From Gluconacetobacter johannae (lineage in GTDB: Bacteria; Pseudomonadota; Alphaproteobacteria; Acetobacterales; Acetobacteraceae), in assembly GCF_014174305.1 (NCBI RefSeq), contig NZ_JABEQH010000011.1:61293-125292 (forward strand): 64,000 bases of DNA. Reading direction: 5' to 3'. The notes beneath the pieces are model-generated. The model did not search any database, was not told the origin of the DNA, and saw nothing but the letters and a program-made list of their open reading frames with translations. Within the stretch, counting starts at the first letter, position 1, and each line of letters starts with the position of its first letter. The translations under genes were made by a program, and so were the position numbers. Shown piece after piece: positions 8,250-16,735 of this stretch.

Positions 8250-8278
8250 GACCAGCCTGCCTTTCGGGCAGGCTGGTC
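8250..8278 (-). terminator. Perfect hairpin between lsdA and lsdB
   Basis: Left arm 8250-8261 and right arm 8267-8278 (GACCAGCCTGCC / GGCAGGCTGGTC) are perfectly complementary with a 5-nt loop. There is no T-run after it in the minus direction, so rather than a full intrinsic terminator it may partly attenuate or protect the 3' end of the lsdA message, giving more LsdA than LsdB. Confidence 0.7.
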
Positions 8279-8286
8279 AAGCCATG

Positions 8287-10053
8287 TCACTGATTCACGA
8301 ACTGATTGATCTGCTGCACCGTCTGGGGGCTGGCGCCGTTGCCGTTGGCCTGGGCCAGCAGGCCCGACTGGCCGCCCTGGCCGAACAGATCCTGGATGAA
8401 GCCGGCGATATTGATATCCGCGCGATTGGCGGGAATATCACCATAGGCACCCAGTCCGCCATTGCCGTAGCGCAGATCGACGACCGACGCGCTCTTGGCG
8501 ATTTTCACCCTGACCGTCGGCGACAGTGCGCCACCCCGACGCCCCTCGACCGTGTCGATGAACGATTCCACCAGTCCACCCGGCATGATGTAATGCGAAT
8601 AGGACTGGAACGCCCGCGGGTTCTGGTCCGGATTGGGATCGAAATCGGTTCCGGCCGCGGTGTTGAGGTCGGTCGGGTTGCCCAGCACCAGCCCGCTGCC
8701 ATAGTTCATGGGCTGGAAGTCGCTGCGGATGCCGTTGCCGACGAAGCCGTACACGCCATCCGGACCATCGACGCCGGCCGCATATGTCGTGCGATGGCTG
8801 ATCGTGAAGATGTAGTATTTTCCGTCCTTGATATACACCTGCGGCCGCTCGGTCTGGTCATTGACGCAGTTGGCCGAAATCAGCGGCGGCAGGAACTTCC
8901 ACTTCGACAGCGACCCGTTCTCGGCAACCGCCAGGCCGATATTGGCCTTCTGGTAATAGGCGCCGGAATCGAGCACTTCCTGCAGGGTTTCGGCATGCGG
9001 GTCGTTGGGGCGATAGCCCAGGTCGGCCTCGGTGCAGTTCGGCGTGCCGCGATCGCCGGCGGTATTGCCCTCGAACACCATGTAGTTCACGCCGGGATGC
9101 TGCGGATCCTCGAAGGTGAACGGATCGCGGAAGCTGTAGAATTCGTTCTGCTGTCCGGTCTGGTAATACACGCCGTCAGGCCGCAGAAGCGGCGTGTGCG
9201 TGCCGAAACCCGTAAACCAGACATGACGGAAATCGGCATGGATCTGGCCCAGCGTCTGGGTGATGACGGCCACCGGCGGCGTGATGTTGCTCGCGTCGGG
9301 GTTACGGTTGAACGCCAGGTCGGTATAGAACACCGAGACGGTATTGCCACGCACGTTGACCAGGCGGGTCGAACCCGACCATTCCGCCTGCTCGGTATAG
9401 GTGGTGCCGGCGAAAACCTGCGCGCTGGTCCCGTCGGGGAACAGATGGCCGCCATAGATCCAGCCGCCGTTGACCGGCCGCTGGCTGGCGGGAATGCCCG
9501 CGCGCCGGTAGAAGAAGCCGATGCGGGCGTGGACGTGACGATCGTCGAAGGTATAGCCGGCATTCGGGTCGGCCGTGAGCGAGAAGATGACCTCCCACCC
9601 GTTATAGCTGAACTGGTCGGCGTGCTTGTCGATCAGCGTCCAGGTATCCCATATCCAGACATCCGGATTGGTCTGCGGGAAATCGGCCGGAATGTTCGGC
9701 ATCGTCAGCTGCGCCGGCATGGAATTCTGCCCGACCGCGACGCTGGTGCTGGAATGGGCCTTGATCTGCAAGGCGTCGGCGCGCGTCCAGCGCGACGTGA
9801 AATCCGCAGCGGGGTCATACGCCTGCTGCGTATGGATGCTGGGCAGCGGGAAACCCGGCACGCCCGACAGCGAACGCCCCGCGAAAAGCTGGGCGCCATG
9901 GGGCATCATGCCCGGACGATGGGCGCTGCGCTCGGCCTCATGCTTTTGCATGGATTCTGCCTGGGCAGGCGCACCCTGCGCGCCCAGAGACATGGCAATA
10001 GATCCCGCCAATGCAATTTTCAGCATTGACCCTTTCCGGCGTACATCCGCCAT
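8287..10053 (-). CDS. lsdA: Secreted levansucrase (GH68)
   Basis: 588 aa. The start is the ATG at 10053, preceded by AGGAGGGTTAC, the best ribosome site available; the frame is open for 24 more codons but lacks one. Signal peptide MADVRRKGSMLKIALAGSIA... ends near AQA. GH68 residues: nucleophile Asp136 (VWIWDTW), Asp310 in the RDP motif (SFRDPF), acid/base Glu402 (TERPQVY). Cys340 and Cys396 match the disulfide pair of the G. diazotrophicus enzyme, where the catalytic residues are, from memory, 135, 309 and 401. It transfers fructose from sucrose to build levan and fructo-oligosaccharides, and is exported by the adjacent type II system after signal-peptide cleavage. Confidence 0.97.
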   Translation of the reverse strand: MADVRRKGSMLKIALAGSIAMSLGAQGAPAQAESMQKHEAERSAHRPGMMPHGAQLFAGRSLSGVPGFPLPSIHTQQAYDPAADFTSRWTRADALQIKAHSSTSVAVGQNSMPAQLTMPNIPADFPQTNPDVWIWDTWTLIDKHADQFSYNGWEVIFSLTADPNAGYTFDDRHVHARIGFFYRRAGIPASQRPVNGGWIYGGHLFPDGTSAQVFAGTTYTEQAEWSGSTRLVNVRGNTVSVFYTDLAFNRNPDASNITPPVAVITQTLGQIHADFRHVWFTGFGTHTPLLRPDGVYYQTGQQNEFYSFRDPFTFEDPQHPGVNYMVFEGNTAGDRGTPNCTEADLGYRPNDPHAETLQEVLDSGAYYQKANIGLAVAENGSLSKWKFLPPLISANCVNDQTERPQVYIKDGKYYIFTISHRTTYAAGVDGPDGVYGFVGNGIRSDFQPMNYGSGLVLGNPTDLNTAAGTDFDPNPDQNPRAFQSYSHYIMPGGLVESFIDTVEGRRGGALSPTVRVKIAKSASVVDLRYGNGGLGAYGDIPANRADINIAGFIQDLFGQGGQSGLLAQANGNGASPQTVQQINQFVNQ

Positions 10054-10574
10054 GTAACCCTCCTGAAGCAAGAGTCGGCACATTGCGGTCTTGCGCCGCA
10101 ATTGCCAGACTTCTAATAAACTCATGATTTATAAAGGATTTTTCCTATTTTCCTCCTGAGCCGAGGCGCAGAAGATCACAGAAAATTTACATGTGTCAAT
10201 TTTATTTTAATTAAATCTTGGTGGCAAAATTGAGGCACGCCGTCGCGATACACGGGATGCAGGGTGAATTACATTTTGAATATAGAATATATATGTATAT
10301 GTTTTTGATTTTATAAATTAACCTGCCCCGGATACAAACCCGGCGTGGGCGCGAATGATCGGAATACCATCCGGCATTCATGCTGTTTCGCGGCCCCGGC
10401 GCGATGGCAACCCACATACCGCACTTCTTGCGGAATAACAAAGCAGATTTTCAATCGCCGCGACTGAACGGCCCTCCGGCGGGATAGTTTCCCGCCCCCC
10501 GCCCGTGGGACGCACATGGAATGCACGTCATATTCCGTTATCATATCAGGGCATTTCCGATCACCCTGCCCCTG
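10054..10574 (-). promoter_or_regulatory. A/T-rich regulatory region upstream of lsdA
   Basis: 520 bp with no convincing gene. Positions 10140-10330 are strikingly A/T-rich compared with the flanking DNA (runs such as TTTATTTTAATTAAAT and ATATATATGTATAT). A TTGACA -35-like hexamer reads on the minus strand at 10199-10194, but no good -10 follows at 16-18 bp. A second AGGAGG lies further upstream of the lsdA start, near 10154-10160. The length suggests a long 5' leader or a bent, H-NS/IHF-type promoter for lsdA; this is inference. Confidence 0.5.
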
Positions 10575-11498
10575 TCATAACATCAACCCCTTCTCCCACG
10601 GCGGCAGCGGGCCGTAGCATTCGGCAAGATAGTCGATCATGACCCGCACCTTGAGGGCGACGGTCGCCGCCGGCGCGTAGACCGCATGCAGTTCGGGGCC
10701 GTCCATCGGCGGCGCGTCCAGTGCCAGGGCGCACAACTGCCCCGCGCGCAGTTCGTCGGCCACGATGAAAGCCGGCTGGTAGATGATCCCCTGGCCCGCC
10801 ACCGCCGCTTCGCGCAGCACGTCGCCATTATTGGCGCACAGGGGGCCGTGCACGGCGATGGCGCGCTCTCCCCTGGCCCCGAAGCGCCACCGCGCGGGCC
10901 CGACAGCATCGCTGAGCGTGTAGCCCAGGCAGGCATGATGGACGAGGTCCGCGATCGTCTGGGGGGCGCCGTGGCGGGCAAGGTAGGACGGGGCGGCGCA
11001 CACGACGAAGCGGATGGGGGCCAGCCTGCGGGTACGCAGGCTGCTGGAGGCCATCCTGCGAATACGCAGGGTCAGGTCCCATCCTTCCTCGACCAGGTCG
11101 ATCGCCCGGTCATCCACGCCCAGCTCCACCGAAACCAGCGGATAGCGCCGGCCGAATTCGCCCAGGATCGGCGCGACATGACGAATGGCGAAGGACACCG
11201 GCGCGTTCAGGCGCAGCCGCCCGCGCGGCTCGTCCCGTTCGGCCGCGACCCCCTGTTCCATATCTTCCAGTTCGGACAACAGCCTGTGGCATCCGTCGAG
11301 AAACAGCCGGCCGGCATCGGTCAGCGAGAGGCGCCGCGTGCTGCGATGAAACAGCGCCACGCCCAGCCGGGCCTCCAGCGCCGCGACATGTTTGGTGACC
11401 ATGGTCTGCGACAGGGACAGCGTACGCGCCGCCCCCGCGAAGCTGCCCTGCGCCACCACCCGGACGAACACCTGCATGCTGGTAATGCGGTCGAGCAC
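10575..11498 (-). CDS. LysR-family transcriptional regulator
   Basis: 307 aa from the GTG at 11498. The start MLDRITSMQVFVRVVAQGSF is the usual opening of the DsdC/CrgA-like LysR group; the wHTH runs to about residue 60 (GAARTLSLSQTMVTKHVAALEARLGVALFHRSTRRLSLT). The effector domain begins near GRLRLNAPVSFAIRHVAPIL. It is divergent from ygiD (106-bp shared promoter region) and is probably its regulator. It is upstream of lsdA on the same strand, but 520 bp away, so a role at lsdA is unproven. Confidence 0.88.
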   Translation of the reverse strand: MLDRITSMQVFVRVVAQGSFAGAARTLSLSQTMVTKHVAALEARLGVALFHRSTRRLSLTDAGRLFLDGCHRLLSELEDMEQGVAAERDEPRGRLRLNAPVSFAIRHVAPILGEFGRRYPLVSVELGVDDRAIDLVEEGWDLTLRIRRMASSSLRTRRLAPIRFVVCAAPSYLARHGAPQTIADLVHHACLGYTLSDAVGPARWRFGARGERAIAVHGPLCANNGDVLREAAVAGQGIIYQPAFIVADELRAGQLCALALDAPPMDGPELHAVYAPAATVALKVRVMIDYLAECYGPLPPWEKGLML

Positions 11499-11604
11499 GG
11501 AATTTCATACCCACAGTGTTAGCTGATTTTCCAAAAGGGGGGATTATCGTAGTGCGGGTGCGCGGGCAAATTCGCATCACGACAACAGCAAGGAGGCAGG
11601 CGTC

Positions 11605-12432
11605 ATGGACATGCGACCCGTCAATGCAGACAACGGCCCGGCCCGGCAGCCGGTGCTGTTCGTGCCCCATGGCGGCGGCCCGTGCTTCTTCATGGACTGG
11701 CCGGACACCTGGGACCGCATGGCGGCCTATCTGCGCGGCATCGCGGCGACGCTACCCCGGCGGCCCGATGCGATTTTGGTCATGTCGGGCCATTGGGAAA
11801 CCCCCGTGCCGACCGTGACCTCGGGCGCGCGGCCGCCGCTGATCTATGATTATCATGGCTTTCCGCCACACACGTATCAGCTACGCTATCCGGCGCCGGG
11901 TTCGCCCGCGCTGGCGGCGCGGGTGCGCGCGCTGCTGGACGCGGCGGGAATCGCCAATGCCGAGGACCCCGACCGGGGCTTCGACCATGGCGTGTTCATC
12001 CCGTTCATGCTGGCCTTCGCGGCCGCCGACATCCCGATCGTGGAACTGTCGCTGAAGGACGACATGGACGTCGCGGACGAACTGCGCGTGGGGGCGGCCT
12101 TGCGCCCCCTGCGCGACGAGAACGTACTGATCGTCGCAACAGGGATGACGTACCATAACCTGCGCCATTTCATGGGGCGGAACCCGGCGTCCGACGCCAC
12201 CTCGCGGACGTTCGACGCGTGGCTGGCCGATGCCGTCGAAGCCCCGGCGGACGCACGGGACGCGGCGCTGCTGGGGTGGGCGAGCGCACCGGGCGCCCGG
12301 GTCTGCCACCCGCGCGAGGAACATCTGCTGCCGCTGATGTTCGCCGCCGGCGCCGCCGGGGCCGACCGTGGACGGCGCGACTACGGCGACATTGTCATGG
12401 GCAAGGCGTTATCGGGTTTCCGCTTCGGCTGA
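11605..12432 (+). CDS. ygiD: YgiD/LigB-type extradiol dioxygenase (4,5-DOPA dioxygenase family)
   Basis: 275 aa; AAGGAGG lies 9 bases before the ATG. LigB-fold metal-binding and conserved blocks are visible: FVPHGGGPCFF near residue 20, AILVMSGHWE near 57, and FDHGVFIPFMLAF near 126, with a late conserved His in CHPREEHLLPLMFAAGAAG. The family opens catechol-type rings such as L-DOPA; the natural substrate in bacteria is uncertain. Divergent LysR plus a following yceI gene is a common arrangement for this enzyme in proteobacteria. Confidence 0.88.
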   Translation: MDMRPVNADNGPARQPVLFVPHGGGPCFFMDWPDTWDRMAAYLRGIAATLPRRPDAILVMSGHWETPVPTVTSGARPPLIYDYHGFPPHTYQLRYPAPGSPALAARVRALLDAAGIANAEDPDRGFDHGVFIPFMLAFAAADIPIVELSLKDDMDVADELRVGAALRPLRDENVLIVATGMTYHNLRHFMGRNPASDATSRTFDAWLADAVEAPADARDAALLGWASAPGARVCHPREEHLLPLMFAAGAAGADRGRRDYGDIVMGKALSGFRFG

Positions 12433-12461
12433 TGCGGTCCACCTTCACCACAGGAAAGACC

Positions 12462-13076
12462 ATGTGCATGAAAAAGACTCTTCTAGGCGGCGCCGTCGCC
12501 ACGCTGGGCCTGGTCGCACTGCTGTCGGGAGCACGCGCCGCCACCGCGCCGCACGACGTGCAGGCCGGCAGCTACAAGGTCGAGACCACGCATACGCAGA
12601 TCATTTTCTCGGTGCTGCATTTCGGCTTCACCCTCTATTCCGGCATATTCTCCGGCGTCACGGGGACGCTGCAGGTCGATCCGGCACACCCGGCGGCCGC
12701 GAAGCTGGACATCACCGTGCCGGTGGGCAACGTCACGACCCCCAGCGACAAGCTGACGGGCGAACTGAAGGGCAAGGACTGGCTCGACGCCGGGACATAC
12801 CCGACCGCGACCTTCACCGCGACGAGCGTGACGCCGGCCGGCATCGGCAGCGCCACGATCACGGGCAACCTGACGCTGCATGGGGTCACGAAGCCGGTGG
12901 TGCTGCACGCACATTATGTCGGCGCGGGGGTCAACCCGATGGACAAGGCCTATACGGTCGGGTTCCAGGGCACCGCCACCATCAGGCGCGCCGATTTCGG
13001 GGTGAAGACCTATGTTCCGATGATCGGCGACGAAGTCACCCTGACCATCGCCGGCGCCTTCGAAAAACAGGGCTGA
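12462..13076 (+). CDS. yceI: YceI-family periplasmic lipid-binding protein
   Basis: 204 aa. Start chosen at ATG 12462 (second ATG at 12468) behind AGGAAAG; it follows ygiD by 29 bp, so the two are likely one transcript. Signal peptide MCMKKTLLGGAVATLGLVALLSGARA. The body is a YceI lipocalin-like barrel: AGSYKVETTHTQIIFSVLHF at the N-terminus, then TFTATSVTPAG, TITGNLTLHGVTKPVVL and ADFGVKTYVPMIGDEVTLTI at the C-terminus. YceI proteins bind polyisoprenoid-type lipids in the periplasm and are often stress- or acid-induced. Confidence 0.92.
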   Translation: MCMKKTLLGGAVATLGLVALLSGARAATAPHDVQAGSYKVETTHTQIIFSVLHFGFTLYSGIFSGVTGTLQVDPAHPAAAKLDITVPVGNVTTPSDKLTGELKGKDWLDAGTYPTATFTATSVTPAGIGSATITGNLTLHGVTKPVVLHAHYVGAGVNPMDKAYTVGFQGTATIRRADFGVKTYVPMIGDEVTLTIAGAFEKQG

Positions 13077-13371
13077 GCCCACGGCGGGCGCTGTTGCGCG
13101 ACACCGATCACGAGCACGCCAGCGCAGGAAACCGCCGGGTCATTTTTCGTTAAGGACCCATCGCCGAGGCCGCATGGCCGGACCCGCACGCCGGGGGCGT
13201 CCGCCCCACGGCTGTACCGGACATGCGGTCGCGGCCCCAACCCCGATCGGTCCGCCGCGCCCATGAGCCCCTTCATCACATCGTTCCGGAACAGGTCAGG
13301 CGGTCCATTCCTGAAAAACAGCCCATAAGCCCGATTTTACCGTCGGTCTTCTTACGCACCATGGAAATAAT

Positions 13372-14010
13372 ATGACACAAATAAAACATGGCATGGTGGA
13401 AATGACACGAGCAACCCCCTCCCAATACGCCAACCCCGGGCCGCTGGGCCTGATGGGTTTCGGCGTCACCACGGTCCTGCTGAACCTGCATAATGCCGGA
13501 TGGATTCCCATGGGATCGGCCATCCTGGCCATGGGGCTGGTGTTCGGCGGGCTGGCGCAGATCATGGCCGGCCTGCTGGAGTACCCCAAGGGCAATACGT
13601 TCGGCCTGACGGCCTTTACCTCGTACGGCGCGTTCTGGCTTTCGCTGGTCGTGCTGGTGTGCCTGCCGCAGGTGGGGCTGATGCCGGCCTCGACCCCGGC
13701 GCTGATGGCGGCGTACCTGTTCATGTGGGGGATCTTCACGCTGATCCTGTTCATCGGCACGCTGTCGGCGTCCCGCGCGTTGCAGGTGGTGTTCGGCTCG
13801 CTGGTCATCCTGTTCATGCTGCTGGCGGCGGCCGAGCGTTCCGGCAACCCGGCCCTGACGGTGGTTGCGGGATATGAAGGCATATTCTGCGGTTTTTCGG
13901 CCATCTATATCGCGATGGCCGAAATCCTGGAATTCCAGTTCGGCCACGCCGTCCTGCCCCTGGGCCTGATGCCCCGCCCCCGGACCAGCCAGCCGATCGG
14001 CGCGCTGTAG
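13372..14010 (+). CDS. satP: SatP/YaaH (GPR1/FUN34) acetate-succinate transporter
   Basis: 212 aa with six hydrophobic segments. The family signature is [19 protein letters not shown] (NPAPLGL in E. coli), followed by [27 protein letters not shown] and [19 protein letters not shown]. These proteins import or export acetate and succinate with protons, which is relevant in acetic acid bacteria. The start at 13372 has a weak GGAA site; a later Met (MTRATPSQY) is possible. It is monocistronic, with two hairpins immediately downstream, the second with a long T-run. The 295 bp before it hold no gene. Confidence 0.92.
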   Translation: MTQIKHGMVEMTRATPSQYANPGPLGLMGFGVTTVLLNLHNAGWIPMGSAILAMGLVFGGLAQIMAGLLEYPKGNTFGLTAFTSYGAFWLSLVVLVCLPQVGLMPASTPALMAAYLFMWGIFTLILFIGTLSASRALQVVFGSLVILFMLLAAAERSGNPALTVVAGYEGIFCGFSAIYIAMAEILEFQFGHAVLPLGLMPRPRTSQPIGAL

Positions 14011-14069
14011 ACGCCGCGGGACGGTCCTTTCGGACCGTCGCCGGCACATCTTCGCAACAAGCTGCCTTC

Positions 14070-14101
14070 AACGCCCACGCATCCGCGCGGGCGTTTTTTT
14101 T
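14070..14101 (+). terminator. Rho-independent terminator after satP
   Basis: AACGCCC (14070-14076) pairs with GGGCGTT (14089-14095), followed by an uninterrupted T-run to 14101. A smaller perfect hairpin GACGGTCC-TTT-C-GGACCGTC sits just before it at about 14020-14039. Confidence 0.9.
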
Positions 14102-14275
14102 GTGGGCAGGGCTTCTGCACGCAGAGTTCCATCAACGCGGCCAATCTCACCGGATCGAAGCCATTCTCCGGCTCCGCCACATCGGTCGGAACCGGATCAC
14201 CCGCCAGCACACCCAGTCCAAAGCCCAGGAACGAACCGACCAGAAGCAGGATGAGGACGAAAGGGCCTTTTTCAC
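14102..14275 (-). pseudogene. Possible decayed small exported protein
   Basis: Read on the minus strand this stretch encodes a hydrophobic segment (FVLILLLVGSFLGFGLG) followed by VLAGDPVPTDVAEPENGFDP and VRLAALMELCVQKPC, which looks like a signal helix plus a small periplasmic domain. There is no good start: a TGA lies in frame just upstream, while an ATG in another frame (ATGAGGGTGCTGTGA) sits beside it, as if one or two bases were lost. At its 3' side the frame runs straight into the satP terminator. I do not recognise the family. A functional short protein starting at an internal GTG (14210) cannot be excluded. Confidence 0.35.
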
Positions 14276-14490
14276 AGCACCCTCATTTTCCGAACGAGGG
14301 AGGCAACGGCGACGTACCCTAGCAGGTAGACGTTTTCTTTACATATTAAGTAATAATATGCTACGTACTAAAAAATGCCCATCGACAGGGTCGGGGAGAT
14401 AGGCCGTCGATCGGATACGCCCGCACGAAAAGCATACCATTACTTTACATTGAATACTTATTCTATTCTTCAAAAAACGAAAGAAGAGAA
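14276..14490. other. A/T-rich intergenic region before the PAP2 gene
   Basis: Low-GC DNA (for example around 14336-14370) without a credible gene, probably holding the promoter of the PAP2-family gene. No specific operator was recognised. Confidence 0.4.
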
Positions 14491-15300
14491 ATGAGTACAT
14501 TTTCCGCAAAGAAACCAGAATACTCATACATCGATGGGCGCGGGAAAATAATTATTTTCCCTATATTTATATTTCTACTTATGGCTACCCTCTCCTTGTC
14601 CAGGACTCACGGTCCGGACTACGCCATCATGCATCTCATGTCCTTGATCTCCGGTCGATCCGCTTTATTGGATCACGCCGTCTTCGGCCTGACCAAGGAC
14701 ATGTTTTCCAGCGTCATTCTTCTATCCCTTGTCGTCTATGCCTGGTTTGGCACGAACCGGTCCGATCGCCGCGCGGGAATCCTGGTAGGGACCGTGATGT
14801 CGTTTTTCGCCGGAGTCGTGAGTCGTATCCTGCAACTGTCGCTACCGACGCATCTTCGGCCTTTGTATGATGCCGATCTTCATTTCAAGTCGCCGTCCGG
14901 CCTCGATTCAGGCGCCCTCAACCACTGGTCGTCATTTCCCAGCGACCACGCCGCCGTCGTGTTCGGCCTGGCATGCACGATATATTACGCCGACATCCGG
15001 ATCGGCCGACTGGCATTCGCCCTGGTGACGCTCTTGAGTGCTTCACGGATTTACCTGGGCGTTCATTTCCCCTCAGACGTAATTGCAGGCGCTTCGCTCG
15101 GCATTGCCGTCGTCATGGCAACGCAGCAGTTTCGGACGTCGAGCGTGATGCGGCAACTGATGGCAAAGGAAGAAACCAACAGCGCGTTGTTCTATTCCCT
15201 CGCGTTCTATTTCTGTTTCGGGGTGGCCACTCTTTTCAACGACTACCGATCGGCGCTTTCCGAATTGGCGAAACAACTGCATGCCCATATCGCCAGCTAG
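14491..15300 (+). CDS. PAP2-family membrane phosphatase
   Basis: 269 aa, ATG at 14491 with GAAGAG just upstream. Multi-pass membrane protein with the phosphatidic acid phosphatase type 2 active site: HLRP in the first motif, SFPSDHAA in the second, and SRIYLGVHFPSD in the third, giving the catalytic His/Asp set. The family dephosphorylates lipid phosphates such as undecaprenyl diphosphate or phosphatidate on the periplasmic face. Codon use and base composition are less GC-rich than in neighbouring genes, hinting at acquisition. An inverted repeat follows the gene, before the lipoprotein gene. Confidence 0.87.
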   Translation: MSTFSAKKPEYSYIDGRGKIIIFPIFIFLLMATLSLSRTHGPDYAIMHLMSLISGRSALLDHAVFGLTKDMFSSVILLSLVVYAWFGTNRSDRRAGILVGTVMSFFAGVVSRILQLSLPTHLRPLYDADLHFKSPSGLDSGALNHWSSFPSDHAAVVFGLACTIYYADIRIGRLAFALVTLLSASRIYLGVHFPSDVIAGASLGIAVVMATQQFRTSSVMRQLMAKEETNSALFYSLAFYFCFGVATLFNDYRSALSELAKQLHAHIAS

Positions 15301-15347
15301 AATCCTTCGGAATCCCGTGACGCTCCTGACGGTCGGTAGCCTTCGTG

Positions 15348-15381
15348 CAGATCTGACGCGCGGCAGAGGGCGTCAGATCTG
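15348..15381. terminator. Inverted repeat between PAP2 gene and lipoprotein gene
   Basis: CAGATCTGACGC (15348-15359) pairs perfectly with GCGTCAGATCTG (15370-15381) around a 10-nt loop. There is no T-run, so it may be a factor-dependent terminator or an operator rather than an intrinsic terminator. Confidence 0.55.
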
Positions 15382-15477
15382 GCGGCATGGCCAGATGCGT
15401 GTCTCCTGCAACTTGTTACGTTATAATTACAAAAAAAATAAGTTAAAAGAGGCTTGGTGTTCATCTGCCGTGGCTTT

Positions 15478-16569
15478 ATGCCTCACGCGATCATGCTTAA
15501 GTACCTTCCTCATTTTTGCCTGTTGCCGTTGTTATTTGGTCTGGGAGGATGCGACCAGATCGGGCCGACGCGGCTCGATCGGGACCAGAGCGACTATTCC
15601 CGTGCATTGACCAGTTCGGGCAAGCAGCAGACGCTGCTGAACGTCGTGCGCCTGCGCTATGCCGACACGCCAGGCTTTCTCGACACCACGCAATTGATCT
15701 CGGGCTATCAGCTTCAGCGCAACATCTCCGCCGGGATCGGGACCTATTCCCTGGCCAGCCGGCCCTATGGCGGCGCGAGCGTCCAGCTGCAGGAAAGCCC
15801 CACCTTCACCTTCCAGCCGGTCACCGGCGACGCCTACGCGCAGAGCTTCCTGCGCCCCCTGCCGCCGGGCAACCTGCTGCCCCTGGCCATGGGCGGCCTG
15901 CCGATCGACGTGCTGTTCCGGCTTGCCGTGCAGTCCATCAACCTGATTAACAACGCAGCGGCGCTCGGCGGCGATGTCGGGCGGGGATCGCCGGTCTTTT
16001 TCGACCTGATCCACGACCTGCGGCTGCTGCAGGTGGCCGGCCTGCTGGGCATTCAGCTGGAGCGCGGCCCGGACGCGACCGGCAAGGACCCCACGGCCGA
16101 TCGCGTCTTTCTGTCGATCGCCTCGACGGACGACCCGGCCATGGCGCAGGTGGTCCATGAAGTGCGCCAGATCCTGGGCATGGCCCAGAACGACGAGCGG
16201 GTGGAGGTCGTCTATGGCGGTGGCCGGCCGCGCGCGGGCCAGATCCGGCTGCTGACCCGCACGATACTCGGCGTGCTGGGGCAGATCGCCTATCAGATCG
16301 ACGTGCCGCAGGAGGACATCACCTCGGGCCGCACACGCCCCAGGATCAGGCTGATCGGCCGGGAGACGAAACCCATCGTCGTGATCCATGTCACCAGGGA
16401 GCGCCCGCTGTCCGTCTTTTCCTGGACCACCTATAACCACAAATATTACTGGATCGCCGACGACGATTACGACAGCAAGCTGGCCTTTACGATGCTGCAG
16501 ATTCTCCTGGAACTGTCGAAGACCAGCAAGGGCCCCAGCACGATCGTGACGATCCCCGTCAACGGCTAG
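15478..16569 (+). CDS. Putative outer-membrane lipoprotein of unknown function
   Basis: About 363 aa. I do not recognise the family. The sequence HFCLLPLLFGLGGC ends in a lipobox (LGGC), so it should be lipidated at that Cys. Start is uncertain: ATG 15478 and ATG 15493 (MLKYLPH...) both give good signals; AAGAGG at 15447-15452 would favour a GTG at 15457. The mature protein opens DQIGPTRLDRDQSDYSRALT, has QTLLNVVRLRYADTPGFLD, a Gly/Ser-rich middle, and ends WTTYNHKYYWIADDDYDSKLAFTMLQILLELSKT, a pattern of stand-alone secreted proteins rather than enzymes I can name. It follows the PAP2 gene on the same strand. Confidence 0.7.
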   Translation: MPHAIMLKYLPHFCLLPLLFGLGGCDQIGPTRLDRDQSDYSRALTSSGKQQTLLNVVRLRYADTPGFLDTTQLISGYQLQRNISAGIGTYSLASRPYGGASVQLQESPTFTFQPVTGDAYAQSFLRPLPPGNLLPLAMGGLPIDVLFRLAVQSINLINNAAALGGDVGRGSPVFFDLIHDLRLLQVAGLLGIQLERGPDATGKDPTADRVFLSIASTDDPAMAQVVHEVRQILGMAQNDERVEVVYGGGRPRAGQIRLLTRTILGVLGQIAYQIDVPQEDITSGRTRPRIRLIGRETKPIVVIHVTRERPLSVFSWTTYNHKYYWIADDDYDSKLAFTMLQILLELSKTSKGPSTIVTIPVNG

Positions 16570-16735
16570 ACGGCCCGGAAACGCGGCAATGATGTGACGT
16601 TCGCGCCCTGGTGAACGGAATGTGCGTCATCGGGGCCGGTTTCCGGGGTGTTCGGCGTGTCGTGGGTCCTTGATGCGCGGGGGCGGCGATCCCACGATCT
16701 GCCGGGGACCCCCAAGCAGGACTGGAAGAAGCGTC

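Noticed and set aside
10054..10125. Levansucrase starting at the upstream ATG 10125
   Set aside because: The upstream ATG has no close ribosome site, while ATG 10053 has AGGAGG at correct spacing and begins a proper signal peptide like the known enzyme.
10211..10544. Short minus-strand frames in the lsdA upstream region
   Set aside because: A/T-rich, no ribosome sites, no conserved features.
10575..11498. LysR as the dedicated levansucrase regulator
   Set aside because: It is divergent from and close to ygiD, the normal target for this group, and is separated from lsdA by 520 bp; kept only as a possibility.
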